Assembly: GCA_034620365.1 (NCBI GenBank) | Contig: JAQGEQ010000237.1 | Location: 82,001 to 146,000, forward strand | Direction: 5' to 3' | Origin: Pegea sp. RAD2-039 | Lineage: Eukaryota; Chordata; Thaliacea; Salpida; Salpidae | DNA length: 64,000 nucleotides | Shown here: one piece after another, positions 1 to 10,622 of the stretch | How positions within the stretch are numbered: the stretch's first letter is position 1 | How the letters are laid out: each line of letters begins with the position of its first letter | Program-made: the position numbers and the translations under genes | The notes under the pieces: generated by a model | Seen by the model: only the letters and a program-made list of their open reading frames with translations | Told to the model about the DNA's origin: nothing | The model's database searches: none

Positions 1-3000
1 AGATTTGTAGACAGTTTCTCATCAGTTATCAAAAATAATCAAAAATCAATGTTTTTTTTCTAAATGAAATTTTCAAGTAAATTGTGTTTAAGATAAAAAT
101 TTTAAAATTAATTTAAAAAATTTAAATATACTTAATTTAAAAGTATTTAATTTTCTCTATGCTAAGTTAAGATTCACTACAAAAAAGAAATCTACAATAA
201 AAAAATAAAAATATGTTCTAAAGGTTACTTAAAAAATCTGACGTTTCTTAATTGTTCACTTGTTTTTAATTAATTCCAGGAGCAAAGAGATGTTTAAAAG
301 GTCTTTGATATCATAATTTAACATCAATACAGAAATAATAGAATCACTGTAATAGCATAATTAAACCTAAATTTTGAATGAACGTTTGATTTGATAAATA
401 TAAAAAGAAGATGAAAAAATTGACGATTTTACATTTCATTTATTAAAGAAACTACTTAAATCTTGTTGTTTTAACAAAATTTTAAGACATACAAGAGATT
501 TTGATGTAGTGATGGATTTGGGAAGGGAATTCCAAACCTTGGTTAGTCTTAATAAAGCTGTTACTCCACTGGATGTTAATAAAACAGAATTTTAATGTAA
601 AAGATATCCACGAAAAAAGAAACTCCTTAAAAAGTAAAAACTAACCAAGCTTTATCTTTCAAATCCTTTTAAATATTCCACAAAAAGTATAAATTAATTA
701 TAGTTAGATTTACTTTTAGAATAAAACGAAAATTAACAGAGTTCAAACCAACAGTTCAATAACAAATAATGGAAAGCTTTTGTAAGTTTAATTGAAATAT
801 TTTATTTGAGTGATTATTAGTTAGGAAAAAAGTTTTTGAAATTTTACTGTTAAGTAGCATATTGAGAAATTAATAAATTTCATCATTATACGAAACCAAA
901 CTTTTTAAAAAAGTAGAATCGAAACAACTAAAATTTTTATAAATTCTAACAAATTATCTTAGTTTATATTCTTTAGTAATTTTTGATATCTAAATCTTAT
1001 AGTGGTTAAAATCAATGTTAAACTTAGATAAACTTCAAATTTTCATTGTTAGTTTATGTTAAAAAGTTTTTTCTCATAAGTAAAATTATTTTAGAAAGAA
1101 ACCTTAAATAAGTTTAGTTTTATCAAACTCTGTACAACTATTGAATTAAGGATAACTGTTAGTGACAAACGTTGTACAGCAAAAAAATTAATTTAAACAT
1201 TTTGTGATTGTAAATTCAGCAAACAAATGTCATTTTAAAATGGTTTTATAATTAAAGCAAATATCAATACTTAGTTTTGATTTTTCAAAAAATGTTGACT
1301 AAAGACAAATATGAATAAAAATTGAATTAAAAGTTTTATTTACGTTTCTCTTGTCAGTAGATAACTACAAATGTTTGTATACACTGCGGTATTTATTCAG
1401 AAAAATATTAAAATTTATTTTCAATTTTGTAATTAATTTTTAATAGTTAAAAAGTAAATAGTTTTCAAAACACATATAAATAGATGAGTACATCATAAAA
1501 TACTAGTAGAACAGTCAAACTACTTTTTATTGTCAGTGACTGATGTTGCAAAGATAATTTATAATATGATTTTTATAACAATAAATTTGTTTAATTATTA
1601 TATAAACTGTTGGAAATAAAAGTAGAAACTTTTTGTAAAAATAGTTCAAAAACTCAAACAAGCTTATTACTTTGCTTAGTCTATTTTGTTGTCTACTACT
1701 TGTAAAATGCTTAGTCTATACTATTGTCAGGATTTAAGTGTTAACTTTTATTGATTCAACAAGTTTTTATCTTTGAAATATTTGCTTAAAAAAATAATTT
1801 TTTAATGTTCTTTAATTTTTATTTTTCTTTTAATGATATTTTGCTTTTTACGTTAAAAATTACGTTTAATTTAAACCATATTTCACCTGGTTAAAGATTA
1901 TATTTCTTAAGACATTGTTTATTCAACAAAATCAAAATATTTAAGAAGAAATATTTTAGATATTTGTTAACAAATTGGTTTAATTTTTTTTTAGTTTTTT
2001 AAATTAATCTGAAACTCAGAATAAACGTTTTAAAAGTTGAAAAACTTAAAATTAAAATTAGATTTTTAAATATACTTTTTTCTTTTTAAATTAATCTTTA
2101 GTGATTGATTCAACTTTTAGATTAAATCATGATTGAATGTGTTTGAGAAAATTTGAGATATTTAAGTGTTTACAATGCTCACTCAATTACTGTTGACTAG
2201 TTTATAAACTTCTGCCTTTCTATTTACATAAAAACTTAAAAGAATAGTGAGAAATTTGTAATTTAAAATGATCTTTTTCTGTTTTTTAAATATTTTTCAT
2301 TCTAGACGACGACAAAAACTTTAAGGATATTTTGAAATACATTTCAAAAGTATTTTAAAGCAAAACTTATTCAATTCTTTATTTTATGGAAACTCCAGCT
2401 GGCAGCTAAGCTCTTTTTGCTTTTGTATACCACTTTTACGACCTCTAAAAGTATTTGCTTTACAAGCTAGAATTAAAACTAACTCAATAACAAAATAGAC
2501 ACTAAACATATCCAAGAATTAAAAAGTAAAATAATTAACTGATTTGAATTACAAAAAATAATTTCATCGTCAATGACTCCCATGTTTTCATGAAATCAAA
2601 AAAAAACTAGCTGATAAAAAAAACTCTTTAAGATTTTTCGAAAACCTCTGAAAATTTTTGATATATAATTCACGAAAAGCATTGTTACAAAAATTTGATT
2701 TTCATAATTTTTTCAGATTTATAATTTACATTTAATTTTTAGTTTTCTAATATATTTACGAAAATATAAATTGTTATCTATTAGAATAAACAATATTTTT
2801 ATTAATTGATTTTATATTTATTTAACTTAATGGTATGTTTAATATTTTTCTATTTATTTTTGTTTTATTTTCTAAAGGTGTATATGATACTACAGGTCTG
2901 ATATTTATTTTTGAAGTTGTACCATTCGTCTAAAGTCACTCAGAATTAAACTTTTATATAAAGGAGATATTTACTGGTTAAGAGCTGCTATAAAATTTTT

Positions 3001-3714
3001 AAAACACGAAACTTAATATTTTCAAGGGAATAAATTTTTTAATCAAAATTAATTTTTAGTAGCAAAATTCATTAAAAATTTAAAAAGTTTTTGTTTAAAT
3101 ACTCCAAAATAGATATGAGAAAATTTGAAACTGTTTAGTAGACAAAATGTTTTTTTATTATGAATAAGATGTTTGTACAAAAAAGTTCAGTTAGTTACCA
3201 AAATGTTTTAGAAATGATATAATTTGTTTAAGCGTTCTAGTACAATTTAAAATTTTTCTTAAGTTTGTAAATAAACGATTAATTTTTTTATTACTAATAT
3301 CATGTTGGGTTAAGTTTCGTAATTTTGTGAATAAATTACTATATAAATAAAAATAATAATAAATAAATAAAATAAAATAATGCTAAATGATTCAAATAAA
3401 AGAATAATAATTAATTTTGAGAGAATGCTTGACTGTTTTTTAAGTTTAATCGTAAATTATTTTCATTCAAATAAGTGTTTTTGTTAAGTAAACAAAATAT
3501 ATTTCACGATTTGTTTCAAAATATTAGTTTGAAATTAACTTTATTCATTATAGTCAGAAAATATTTGAGTGGCAAAGAAAGGCTCGAAGAAAAAAGTTTG
3601 AACGAAAAAAAGTTTAAACAAACCATATTCTTACAATGTTTAATTATTTTATTTCATTACAGATAAAAAGGTTTTTTCTATATGATTTGCAGATATAAGT
3701 AAGAAACCATTAAG
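1..3714. other. AT-rich repeat-derived region upstream of 4C gene A
   Basis: No gene is supported here. Positions 260-1620 are diverged copies of sequence at about 40.9-42.1 kb and 55.5-56.75 kb, so this is the tail of an older array unit. A recurring module around 640-970 (ending in an 'attcgattt/tcatcattata'-type block) also occurs near 8.3-8.7, 39.65-39.95, 41.3-41.6, 52.1-52.4 and 55.9-56.2 kb. A short ORF relic lies at 413-595. From about 2.4 to 3.7 kb I see only AT-rich sequence with an (AATA)-type low-complexity run near 3345-3385. No clear promoter for the downstream gene was found. Confidence 0.6.
413..595 (+). pseudogene. Short conserved ORF relic, copy 1 of 3
   Basis: This frame encodes about 60 residues ending in the motif KAVTPLDVNKTEF and a TAA. 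Copies lie at 41012-41197 and 55621-55806. The 55621 copy has an ATG and is open for 61 codons. This copy lacks an in-frame ATG at the same place, and the 41012 copy has an internal stop. The motif with a preceding G-[KR]-E-F-Q-T looks like a remnant of a dispersed element's protein, but I do not recognise a family. Confidence 0.35.
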
Positions 3715-6269
3715 ATGTCCACTCCATTATATTTCTTCTTATTTCTTTTCTGTTTTGTCAATTCTACTCTATCGGAGAAGTTAGTAAAAATTTGAATATT
3801 TAGATATTTTGGTTGAAATATATAGAGAAACATCTGTAAATAGTAAATTCTTGAGTAATAAAATAACTTAAATAATTTTGAATATAATTTTAAATGAATG
3901 TTAAAATGTAGTTTTGTAATAAGTACTTAATATATAACGATGTTTGTAATACTACAAAATGTTAATAAAGTTGAATTGTCACAATATTTTGTTTAAATTG
4001 AAGATACAGTCAAAGCAAATTACTTAAAAAATTTGCAAATTTAAACTATTTAAATAAAAGAAAAAAGATATGAATTGATTATTGCAAACTAAGTAATTGC
4101 TTAAAGATATTATAACTTTGTAATTTTACGTTTTAACACTTTGTTTAAAGTGAAAAGCTTATAAACTTATTATTATAAATTATCTCTTAAACATGACAAT
4201 TTATTTTAGGGTTATGAGAGATTTAATAAATTATAAAGTTATGTAATTATGAGTTTAGTTGTTAAAATCAGAAAATATTTTGTGCTGCTATAAACTTAAC
4301 TAACTTTTCTAAAGTCACAAATAAAGTTATAGCAAGCTAAGTATATGTATTAGTATTATTCTTATTTTCATTTCAAATATTGTAAGTAGAATTTTACAAT
4401 TAAGTTTATTTTACAGCACTCATATAACAGATGAAGAAAGAAAAAATTATGAAGAATTTGAAATCAACTTTCAATTTTATTTACTGGTACATTCAATAAA
4501 CTTAAATTTTTAACATATTTGAAATAAAATTGAAGCACAAATTTAAAGCTAAATTTTGTTAAAAGTTTAAGCTAGATCTAAATTGTTTTCAAACCTAGTA
4601 ATGTAACCATGTTTTTATTTAAAATATTTAATCATTGCTCAAACAAAAATTTCATAAATTACAACTTCAAAAACGAATTTTATTTGAACTCAGAATTTAA
4701 TTTGTTGCTTATTTAATCTGTTCAGCTACAAGTTTTAATTTATAATATTTATTTAACAATTAACTCTGAGAATATCAATTTGTTAAAACATTTGTAAGTT
4801 GTACCTAATTTTATATGGTTATCTGTAGTGGAATTTCAATGATGAAAGCATTTTCTGTTTTTAATTTTTTTCAATTTTATTAACAGGATTTCATTGAGAA
4901 AATGGACACATGCAAAAAATATTCAAAAGGAAGAAACTTTTATGACATTATTACTGATAAGTGTAAGACATGTGAAAATAGCCCTTCCTACTTTTATTGT
5001 CAAGGTATTTAAGCTTCTTTAACTTTGAATAACTTCTAAAATATATTTCATTGACAAATAATTAAAAAATGTTTAAGTTGTTTTGACATTTAGTTAACTA
5101 AGATTAACAATCGACAAGAAGCTTAAGTTAATAATTTTTTTATTTTTTCCAATAAATCATTTTAGTTATTAATTTTAAAAACAATAATTTTTATTGTTTT
5201 CAAATCTTAGATCAAATACTTGAGTTGGATTATTCTCAAGTAAGTTAGTTTAATAAACAATTAATTTACTCTATTTGCATTATATCAGAATCGAACCTTA
5301 TATTTAACTCTTTTTTGAAGTGTTAAATACGTCGTTTTTAATTACTTCTGTAAAATTTACTTACGAGTATAGAGCATTATTGAGATTCCTTCACATTGGT
5401 GAAGAACTGATTAAACAATTTAATAAACTAAATTGCTTTTGTTTAATATTTTTGCCTTAGACAAATTAACGAAGCAACACACGTATTCAGCAATAAAAAT
5501 ATTTTGTATTTCAGAAAGATCAGACTCTTTTCAGAGGATTTCTTATCTATATTTACGTGCTAACTAGTCTTGTCATAGCATTTTATATACATGGTTATTC
5601 GGTTTGGATAAGTAATCAGCATAAGTAAAAATCTTTTTATAGATTGCTTCGACTTTTCATCTACTAATTTCTATTATGAACTAAATATTATTATAAATTA
5701 TTCACAAAAACTACTTTAGTTATTTCATAAGCTAATAGTAAAAGCTAAAAGCTAACAAACCTAAAATAAAACATAGAAACTTTTGAATTTAAATGATGAT
5801 TTAGACTTTTGATAATACTCCAAGTTAGATAATTAAAATCCTAATGTTGTTCAGTTTATATCAAAATAAAAAATGCAAAAATTTTCGTGCAGTTTCAAGA
5901 AAGCTCATGAAGAGGTTGATAAATTAAAAAAATTGTTGGAAGAAACCAATCAGCAATTAAGTACTTCAAACTTCGAAACTGAAAGTAGTTTTTATGTCAT
6001 TTATTTCTATTTATTTCTATTTATAATTATTTATAAATTTTTTTATCTTAATTTAGTTAAACGTTAAGCAAAAAAAAATATTTAGAATTTGGGAGACAAA
6101 CTAAAAAAAATCATTTCTTATTTATTCACTCAATTTTTTTTAACATTCATTTCCAATAACTCAGCAATTCAAGATGTATTTTTATCGTTTCAGATTCAGA
6201 AACTACTTAATTAGGATTGAAGATAGTCCAATGAAAAAGCACAGATCTTTCGATGACTTGTTGATTTAA
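3715..6269 (+). CDS. 4C-CC-TM family protein, type A (seven exons, two possible C-termini)
   Basis: I do not recognise this gene; the model is assembled from splice sites. Exons: 3715-3779, 4417-4486, 4887-5004, 5211-5239, 5515-5624, 5893-5984 and 6194-6210 (stop), giving 166 aa with the frame kept across every junction. It has a signal peptide (residues 1-20, very hydrophobic), an acidic linker, a four-cysteine module (C54, C71, C74, C83, with FYDIITDKC), a 10-residue helix exon, a TM helix at about 101-122, then a Lys/Glu-rich, coiled-coil-like cytoplasmic segment (KKAHEEVDKLKKLLEE). Skipping exon 6 joins exon 5 to exon 7 in another open frame ending FDDLLI at 6269. A poly(A) signal AATAAA lies at 6332. 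The first three introns have phases 2, 0 and 1, as in the B and C paralogues. It is likely a type I surface protein; its function is unknown. Confidence 0.72.
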
Positions 6270-8632
6270 TTAATTTATAAGCTGTTTGCAATTATCCAAA
6301 TATCCTCATTTATATTTCTTGTAATAATAATAATAAAATATATTACGAAATTAGATGCAAAGTATAAAACTAATTGAAATATATAATATGAAAATAATTT
6401 GAAGATTTCTTTTAGCTGTGTTTGTAACAGATGATGATTTTTAATATAATCTTGTACAAGGGTGATTTCAAAAAAAAATCTAAATAATTGTTGTTACTTT
6501 ATAACTTATTTTCAACATTTGTAAGATAAGTAAAAATTTAAAAAAATTATCAGATTAAAAAAGTTTATTTTACAAATACTATTCTTACAATAAAATATAG
6601 ATTTTAACAATATTAAAAATTTTATACATTGAATGTTGCTAATAAGCTCTCAATACTTTCGTCACTGAGTTAATGTTTATCTGTATAAAAAACTTTCTTG
6701 ACTTTATATAAGACTAAGAAATTGTTACATATCAAGATAAAAAAAATTAAGTAACAACTAACATTAATAGAAATAAGTTTTTAGATAGTTTCACTTTTTA
6801 ACGTAAAATATTAAGAACTTTTATTTTCTAAAGATTTTAATTATCAATCTTTTTTTTTCTAAATCGACATATTGCGCTAAAAAATATTTTTGTTTCACAA
6901 AGCCATAGTGTCAACTATTTTGTACTAATTGAATATGTTTGCAGCTTAAAGTTTTCAAATAAAATTCAGAATAAAACCACCATTAAGAAGCTAATAAAAG
7001 CTTGCTTTTATCTAGAATGAATTGAAGAAGTTTCGATATGTAGAAAGCAAAAACTTTATTCTAAAAGATATTTGATTGAGGTTTGTTTAAAGGATTTTGT
7101 AATTAATTTTTATATTAAGTAAAGATGTTTTACTTTTGTTGAATGATTAAGAGAATTTATATTGAAGATTTTTCAATCTTATCACTGTTTGTATGAGTTC
7201 TTTGATCTAAGTCTTCATTCAGAGCAGTTAGTTTGACATTTTTTATGAAAATATTCAACTTGATGCGTTTGTGTTTAATTAACTCAAAACAAACATTTAA
7301 TTTAATTTGTAAATAGTTTTATTTTATATGTGATTTCAAAGTTACATATAATTACTTTAAAGATTTGTTCTTGCTAAGATTACATCATTTTGGAAATACA
7401 AAAGAAAAAGAAACCGAATTCTGTTTTATCTTTTTTAACAGATAATAGTTAGCAATCTACTAAATACAGATTATATTAATAAAAACAGAAACTTTTTTAT
7501 TACTTTGATTTGTTGAATTTCTGTGACAATGAAAAATATAGAAAAATAAAATAAAAGAATTTTATTAATTTAAAGGTTTCATCGATTCTAGTTTAATTTA
7601 CGTTTTACAAGTTGTGAATTGATGCATTCTTATTTCATCTGTTGATTTAAGATAATTTTGTGTTGCTATATCAATAAATGTCTCCTTGACAAATATTTGA
7701 TCTCATGATAGGCTTTGCATATATCAATAAACTCGAAACTCAAATAACACTCCTCAACCTCAAGTGATTACCTTATACAAATTAATAATTGTTTGAAATC
7801 TAAAATAAATAACTAATTTAATAAAATAAGTAATTACATAAATTAGGAAATAATAATACTTTAATATGTTCTATAGAATAACTTAGTTAACAAAACGTTA
7901 AAATAATTTTTTTGTTTCAAAAAAAAATTTAAAAGGGATATATTTTTGGAATTGCGTTTATTAGAAGATGCTATGTTTCTTAATTTTGTGATTCATAATT
8001 GTTTCTACCAATTTAATATATTTATCAAAGAATCACTTACATTTCATTACCATGTACAGTTACCGTTAAGTGTACCAAACAAACATATTTTGAAAAATAT
8101 ACTTTAAAGCTTATAGTTACAACACTAATATTTTGATTATCTTTCTCATTTATGGGAGTTTTAAAATCTCATTTTATCATAAATTTTTCAAATATTGTTC
8201 TATTGTAAAAATTAGCCTCAAAAACAACTCTGTATAAAATAAAACCTAGCAAAATTTTTAGTTTTATATTTTCAATGCTTATAAGTAATAGCGAAAAAAT
8301 AAAAATTATTCATACTTGAAATTACGTGTAACCTAAGCAGAAAAATAACTAAGTTCAAATAGACATTGTAATAACTAAAACTGTCTAACTTTTGTAAGTT
8401 TACTAACAAAGATTTATTTTTATCTTTTAAGTCTTTTAAATATTCCAGGTGATTAAAGTTTACTAGAAGCATTTTATTTAAGTAAATAGCAGTTAGTAAA
8501 AAAGTATTTAAAAGTTAAGCTATGAAATAGATTGACAAACACAATTCGATTTCATCATTATATGAAACTAACTTTTTATAAAAAATAGAATCGAAAACAA
8601 CAAAAGAAGCTTATAAATTTTATACAAATTAT
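6270..8632. other. Gene-free AT-rich spacer with array relics
   Basis: Nothing is coding here with confidence. A minus-strand LRR remnant at about 7195-7260 reads KLTALNED. Positions 7560-8250 resemble about 40.39-40.75 kb and 55.0-55.2 kb. Positions 8250-8630 belong to the repeated module also seen near 39.65 and 52.12 kb. The rest is AT-rich and featureless to me. Confidence 0.5.
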
Positions 8633-8685
8633 TACGTAGTTCAAGCTTTGAATATTCGGCATCTTCATTCAAATCAGTTAGTTTG
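8633..8685 (-). pseudogene. LRR gene remnant
   Basis: The minus strand reads KLTDLNEDAEYSKLEL, clearly related to the invariant LRR centre KLTALNEDSDFSDFQQL of the intact genes. Only about 17 codons survive. Equivalent remnants sit at about 39890-39935 and 52370-52400; the latter is next to the LINE insertion. It marks an old, nearly erased minus-strand LRR copy. Confidence 0.6.
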
Positions 8686-8957
8686 CTTGATTAGTTGAAA
8701 GTTTAAAAAATTATTCAGAAGATTTTCTGTTTTTTAATAAACTCAATTTTAAATCGATTTAATTTCTAAATAATTTCAAATATTTTACATTAAAATTTTA
8801 ACATAGATAGAATGTTGTCAAATTATATGCAATTAATGAATTTAGAATAATTGTTGGTTAGAAAAATACGACAAATAAATATGATTATAAATACTTTTGT
8901 GATTGAAAGTTTTTATACCGTGGTCTACAATTAAAACCAATGAAAAGTATGTATGAA

Positions 8958-9167
8958 GTTACATGAAAACTCTTTGTAAAAAGTGGGAATCTTGTTAATG
9001 TAACATCAACACATAAAACGACTTTTGGATTTGCATGACAACTTGATAGTTCAGAATCCTCTTCACAAGATCTCTAAAGGTAGAAATTCTATAAAGATTT
9101 AAAATATAAAAGATCTTTGTACAGAAGTTATTTGAGTTGAGAGAGATAATAATAAACAGTTTGTCAT
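8958..9167 (-). pseudogene. Truncated minus-strand LRR gene, 5' part only
   Basis: A possible signal-peptide exon lies at 9123-9167 (MTNCLLLSLSTQITS), followed by an intron of about 50 bp (gtacaaag...ctttag). The LRR exon then starts with RSCEEDSELSSC and runs through the N-terminal cap and first strand. Homology to the other copies stops at about 8958, after the residues HVTS. All later repeats and the membrane anchor are missing. The divergent partner is the plus-strand LRR gene, whose promoter lies about 0.9 kb away. It is a dead fragment unless used as a sequence donor. Confidence 0.65.
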
Positions 9168-9820
9168 CAGCTGACAATTTTAGTAATGCGCCCTTTAGCG
9201 GGTAAAAAATTATTTAATTACTGACAAAAAATTTTTTAAATGTTTTAACAAAGATTTAAATTAAGAAGAATAAAGTTTTAATAATTATCATACCTTTCTA
9301 ATGATAGCATTTGTGTCAATATCCAAAAATAACTAAGAAATACTTCAGCAAAAGCAACATCATGAAAAGAAAGAAACCTTAAAAACAATTAGTTCGTTTA
9401 CATTTCACTTTATTTTGCTTTCTTTCAACAACATCACTTTGGCTCAAACAGTATGATTGTTCAAAACCGAAGCAGGTCTTTTAATTATTAGTTATTTTAT
9501 CAGTTAATTGTCACATATTTAGGTTTCTTTTTTCTTTAAATAAAACTGTTTTAATCGGCAAAATATCAAATTAATTTTTATAAAAAAACTTTAACCTTAA
9601 AATTTTTAGTTAGTAAATTATTTTTGGCATAAAAACATACTTCTTGAGAATTTTTAAATGAAAAAATTTGTTTAGTTGTTAATGAAACTAAAATAATTTT
9701 TTAAATTTTTTTCAAAAATTTTATTTTTTTTAGGTTTTTTCAACAAAAATCTGAATACTTTTAAAAATTTTGTAAATCTGAAAAATGTATATTTTCAATA
9801 TTCTTTCTTCGAACTAAAAA
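9168..9820. other. Divergent intergenic region between LRR(-) and LRR(+)
   Basis: No gene. The region is conserved in order, but diverged, in the equivalent intervals at 36.44-37.1, 48.93-49.6 and 62.68-63.35 kb. It includes a recurring segment around 'gctttctttcaacaacatcactttggctc' and runs of A and T. Confidence 0.55.
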
Positions 9821-10048
9821 CTTGTAGATCAATGTGAAGAATATTCAAACGATATTTTCTACTATTTAAACCTTTGAACTTTGTTGTAAGTTCTATATTT
9901 GCATCTGAACAATAATTCTTTTCCTGATAATGAAAATAGTCTTTTGTTTCTATTTTCATACTTAACTGTTTTTTTCTGAGAAAGTATATTGTTGCTTTGA
10001 TAAAGACAATGTCAGTTTAAAAATATCAACACTTACTACTATATAAAG
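9821..10048 (+). promoter_or_regulatory. Conserved LRR promoter block with TATA box (array unit 1)
   Basis: TATATAAAG at 10040-10048 closes a block that is better conserved among the four array units than the sequence further upstream. It begins near 'aacttgtagatcaatgtg' and ends 'atcaacacttactactata'. The same block lies at about 37.13-37.35, 49.59-49.83 and 63.36-63.59 kb, each about 90-100 bp upstream of a leader LRR relic. A TATA box at constant spacing argues for a real core promoter. Confidence 0.65.
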
Positions 10049-10144
10049 ATAAAAAAAAATTAAGCAATATCACAAGTTTTTCAGCCTTTACTTTTCAAAC
10101 AGAAAATTTAGAAAGAGTCTCTTACGTTTATATACTCGAAAGAC

Positions 10145-10468
10145 ATGAATATTATTTTAATTTTTATAGCTTTCATCTTAAGTGGTAGTAAAGGAGATAA
10201 CTGTTATCTTTTAACTGGTTGTGATTGTTCTGTTACTTATGTTTCATGTTATAACAATAAGTTGGATAAAATTCCATTAATTCGACAAAGATTAGAGATT
10301 TCTTCGCTAGTTTTGTCAAACAATAACATCACTTTATTAAACATCGATTTGAATTATGATAATTTAGAATTACTACAAATAATCCCGAATTGTTATTTTT
10401 GAAAATTAACTAAATTGATACTAGACTACACCAAGATTGAATCAATACAACAAGTTGGTAGCTTCTGA
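10145..10468 (+). pseudogene. Decayed leader LRR gene (signal peptide, N-cap and two repeats)
   Basis: An 85-codon frame starts with a signal peptide (MNIILIFIAFILSGSKG), followed by a cysteine cap (CYLLTGCDCS) and an LRR start (SSLVLSNNNITLLNIDL). It stops at a TGA at 10400. The same frame continues after that stop with KLTKLILDYTKIESI up to a second stop at 10466, so this is a truncated LRR gene, not a chance ORF. Copies at 37431, 49906 and 63686 carry different lesions. It lies between the conserved TATA box and the intact LRR gene, and so is probably in the 5' leader of that gene's transcript. Confidence 0.7.
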
Positions 10469-10534
10469 AAAATATAAAATATTTTTAGCAACAAGCTCGA
10501 CATATTTGCAGAATTAACAGGAAAGTTTCAAAGT

Positions 10535-10618
10535 GTAAGTCTAAGTTGAAATCTTAGCTTTGATTATAAATTTATTTTAGAAATAAATCATTTAATTTTT
10601 TGTTTAATGTTTTCACAG
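10535..10618 (+). other. Predicted 5' UTR intron of the LRR gene
   Basis: A donor (aagt|gtaagt) at 10535 and an acceptor (ttttcacag) ending at 10618 flank 84 bp just before the ATG of the LRR gene. The same pair occurs at 37825-37916 and 50299-50390. This implies that the mRNA starts at the TATA box upstream and includes the leader relic. Confidence 0.6.
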
Positions 10619-10622
10619 AAAA

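Noticed and set aside
3475..3666. 63-codon frame just upstream of 4C gene A
   Set aside because: No ATG, no conservation in other units, and composition typical of chance frames in AT-rich DNA.
5873..6067. 64-codon frame starting MQKFSCSFKKAH
   Set aside because: It crosses a splice acceptor and donor; only 5893-5984 is taken as exon 6 of 4C gene A.
8272..8472. 66-codon minus-strand frame
   Set aside because: Lies in a repeated non-coding module; the copies at 39.65 and 52.12 kb do not keep the frame.
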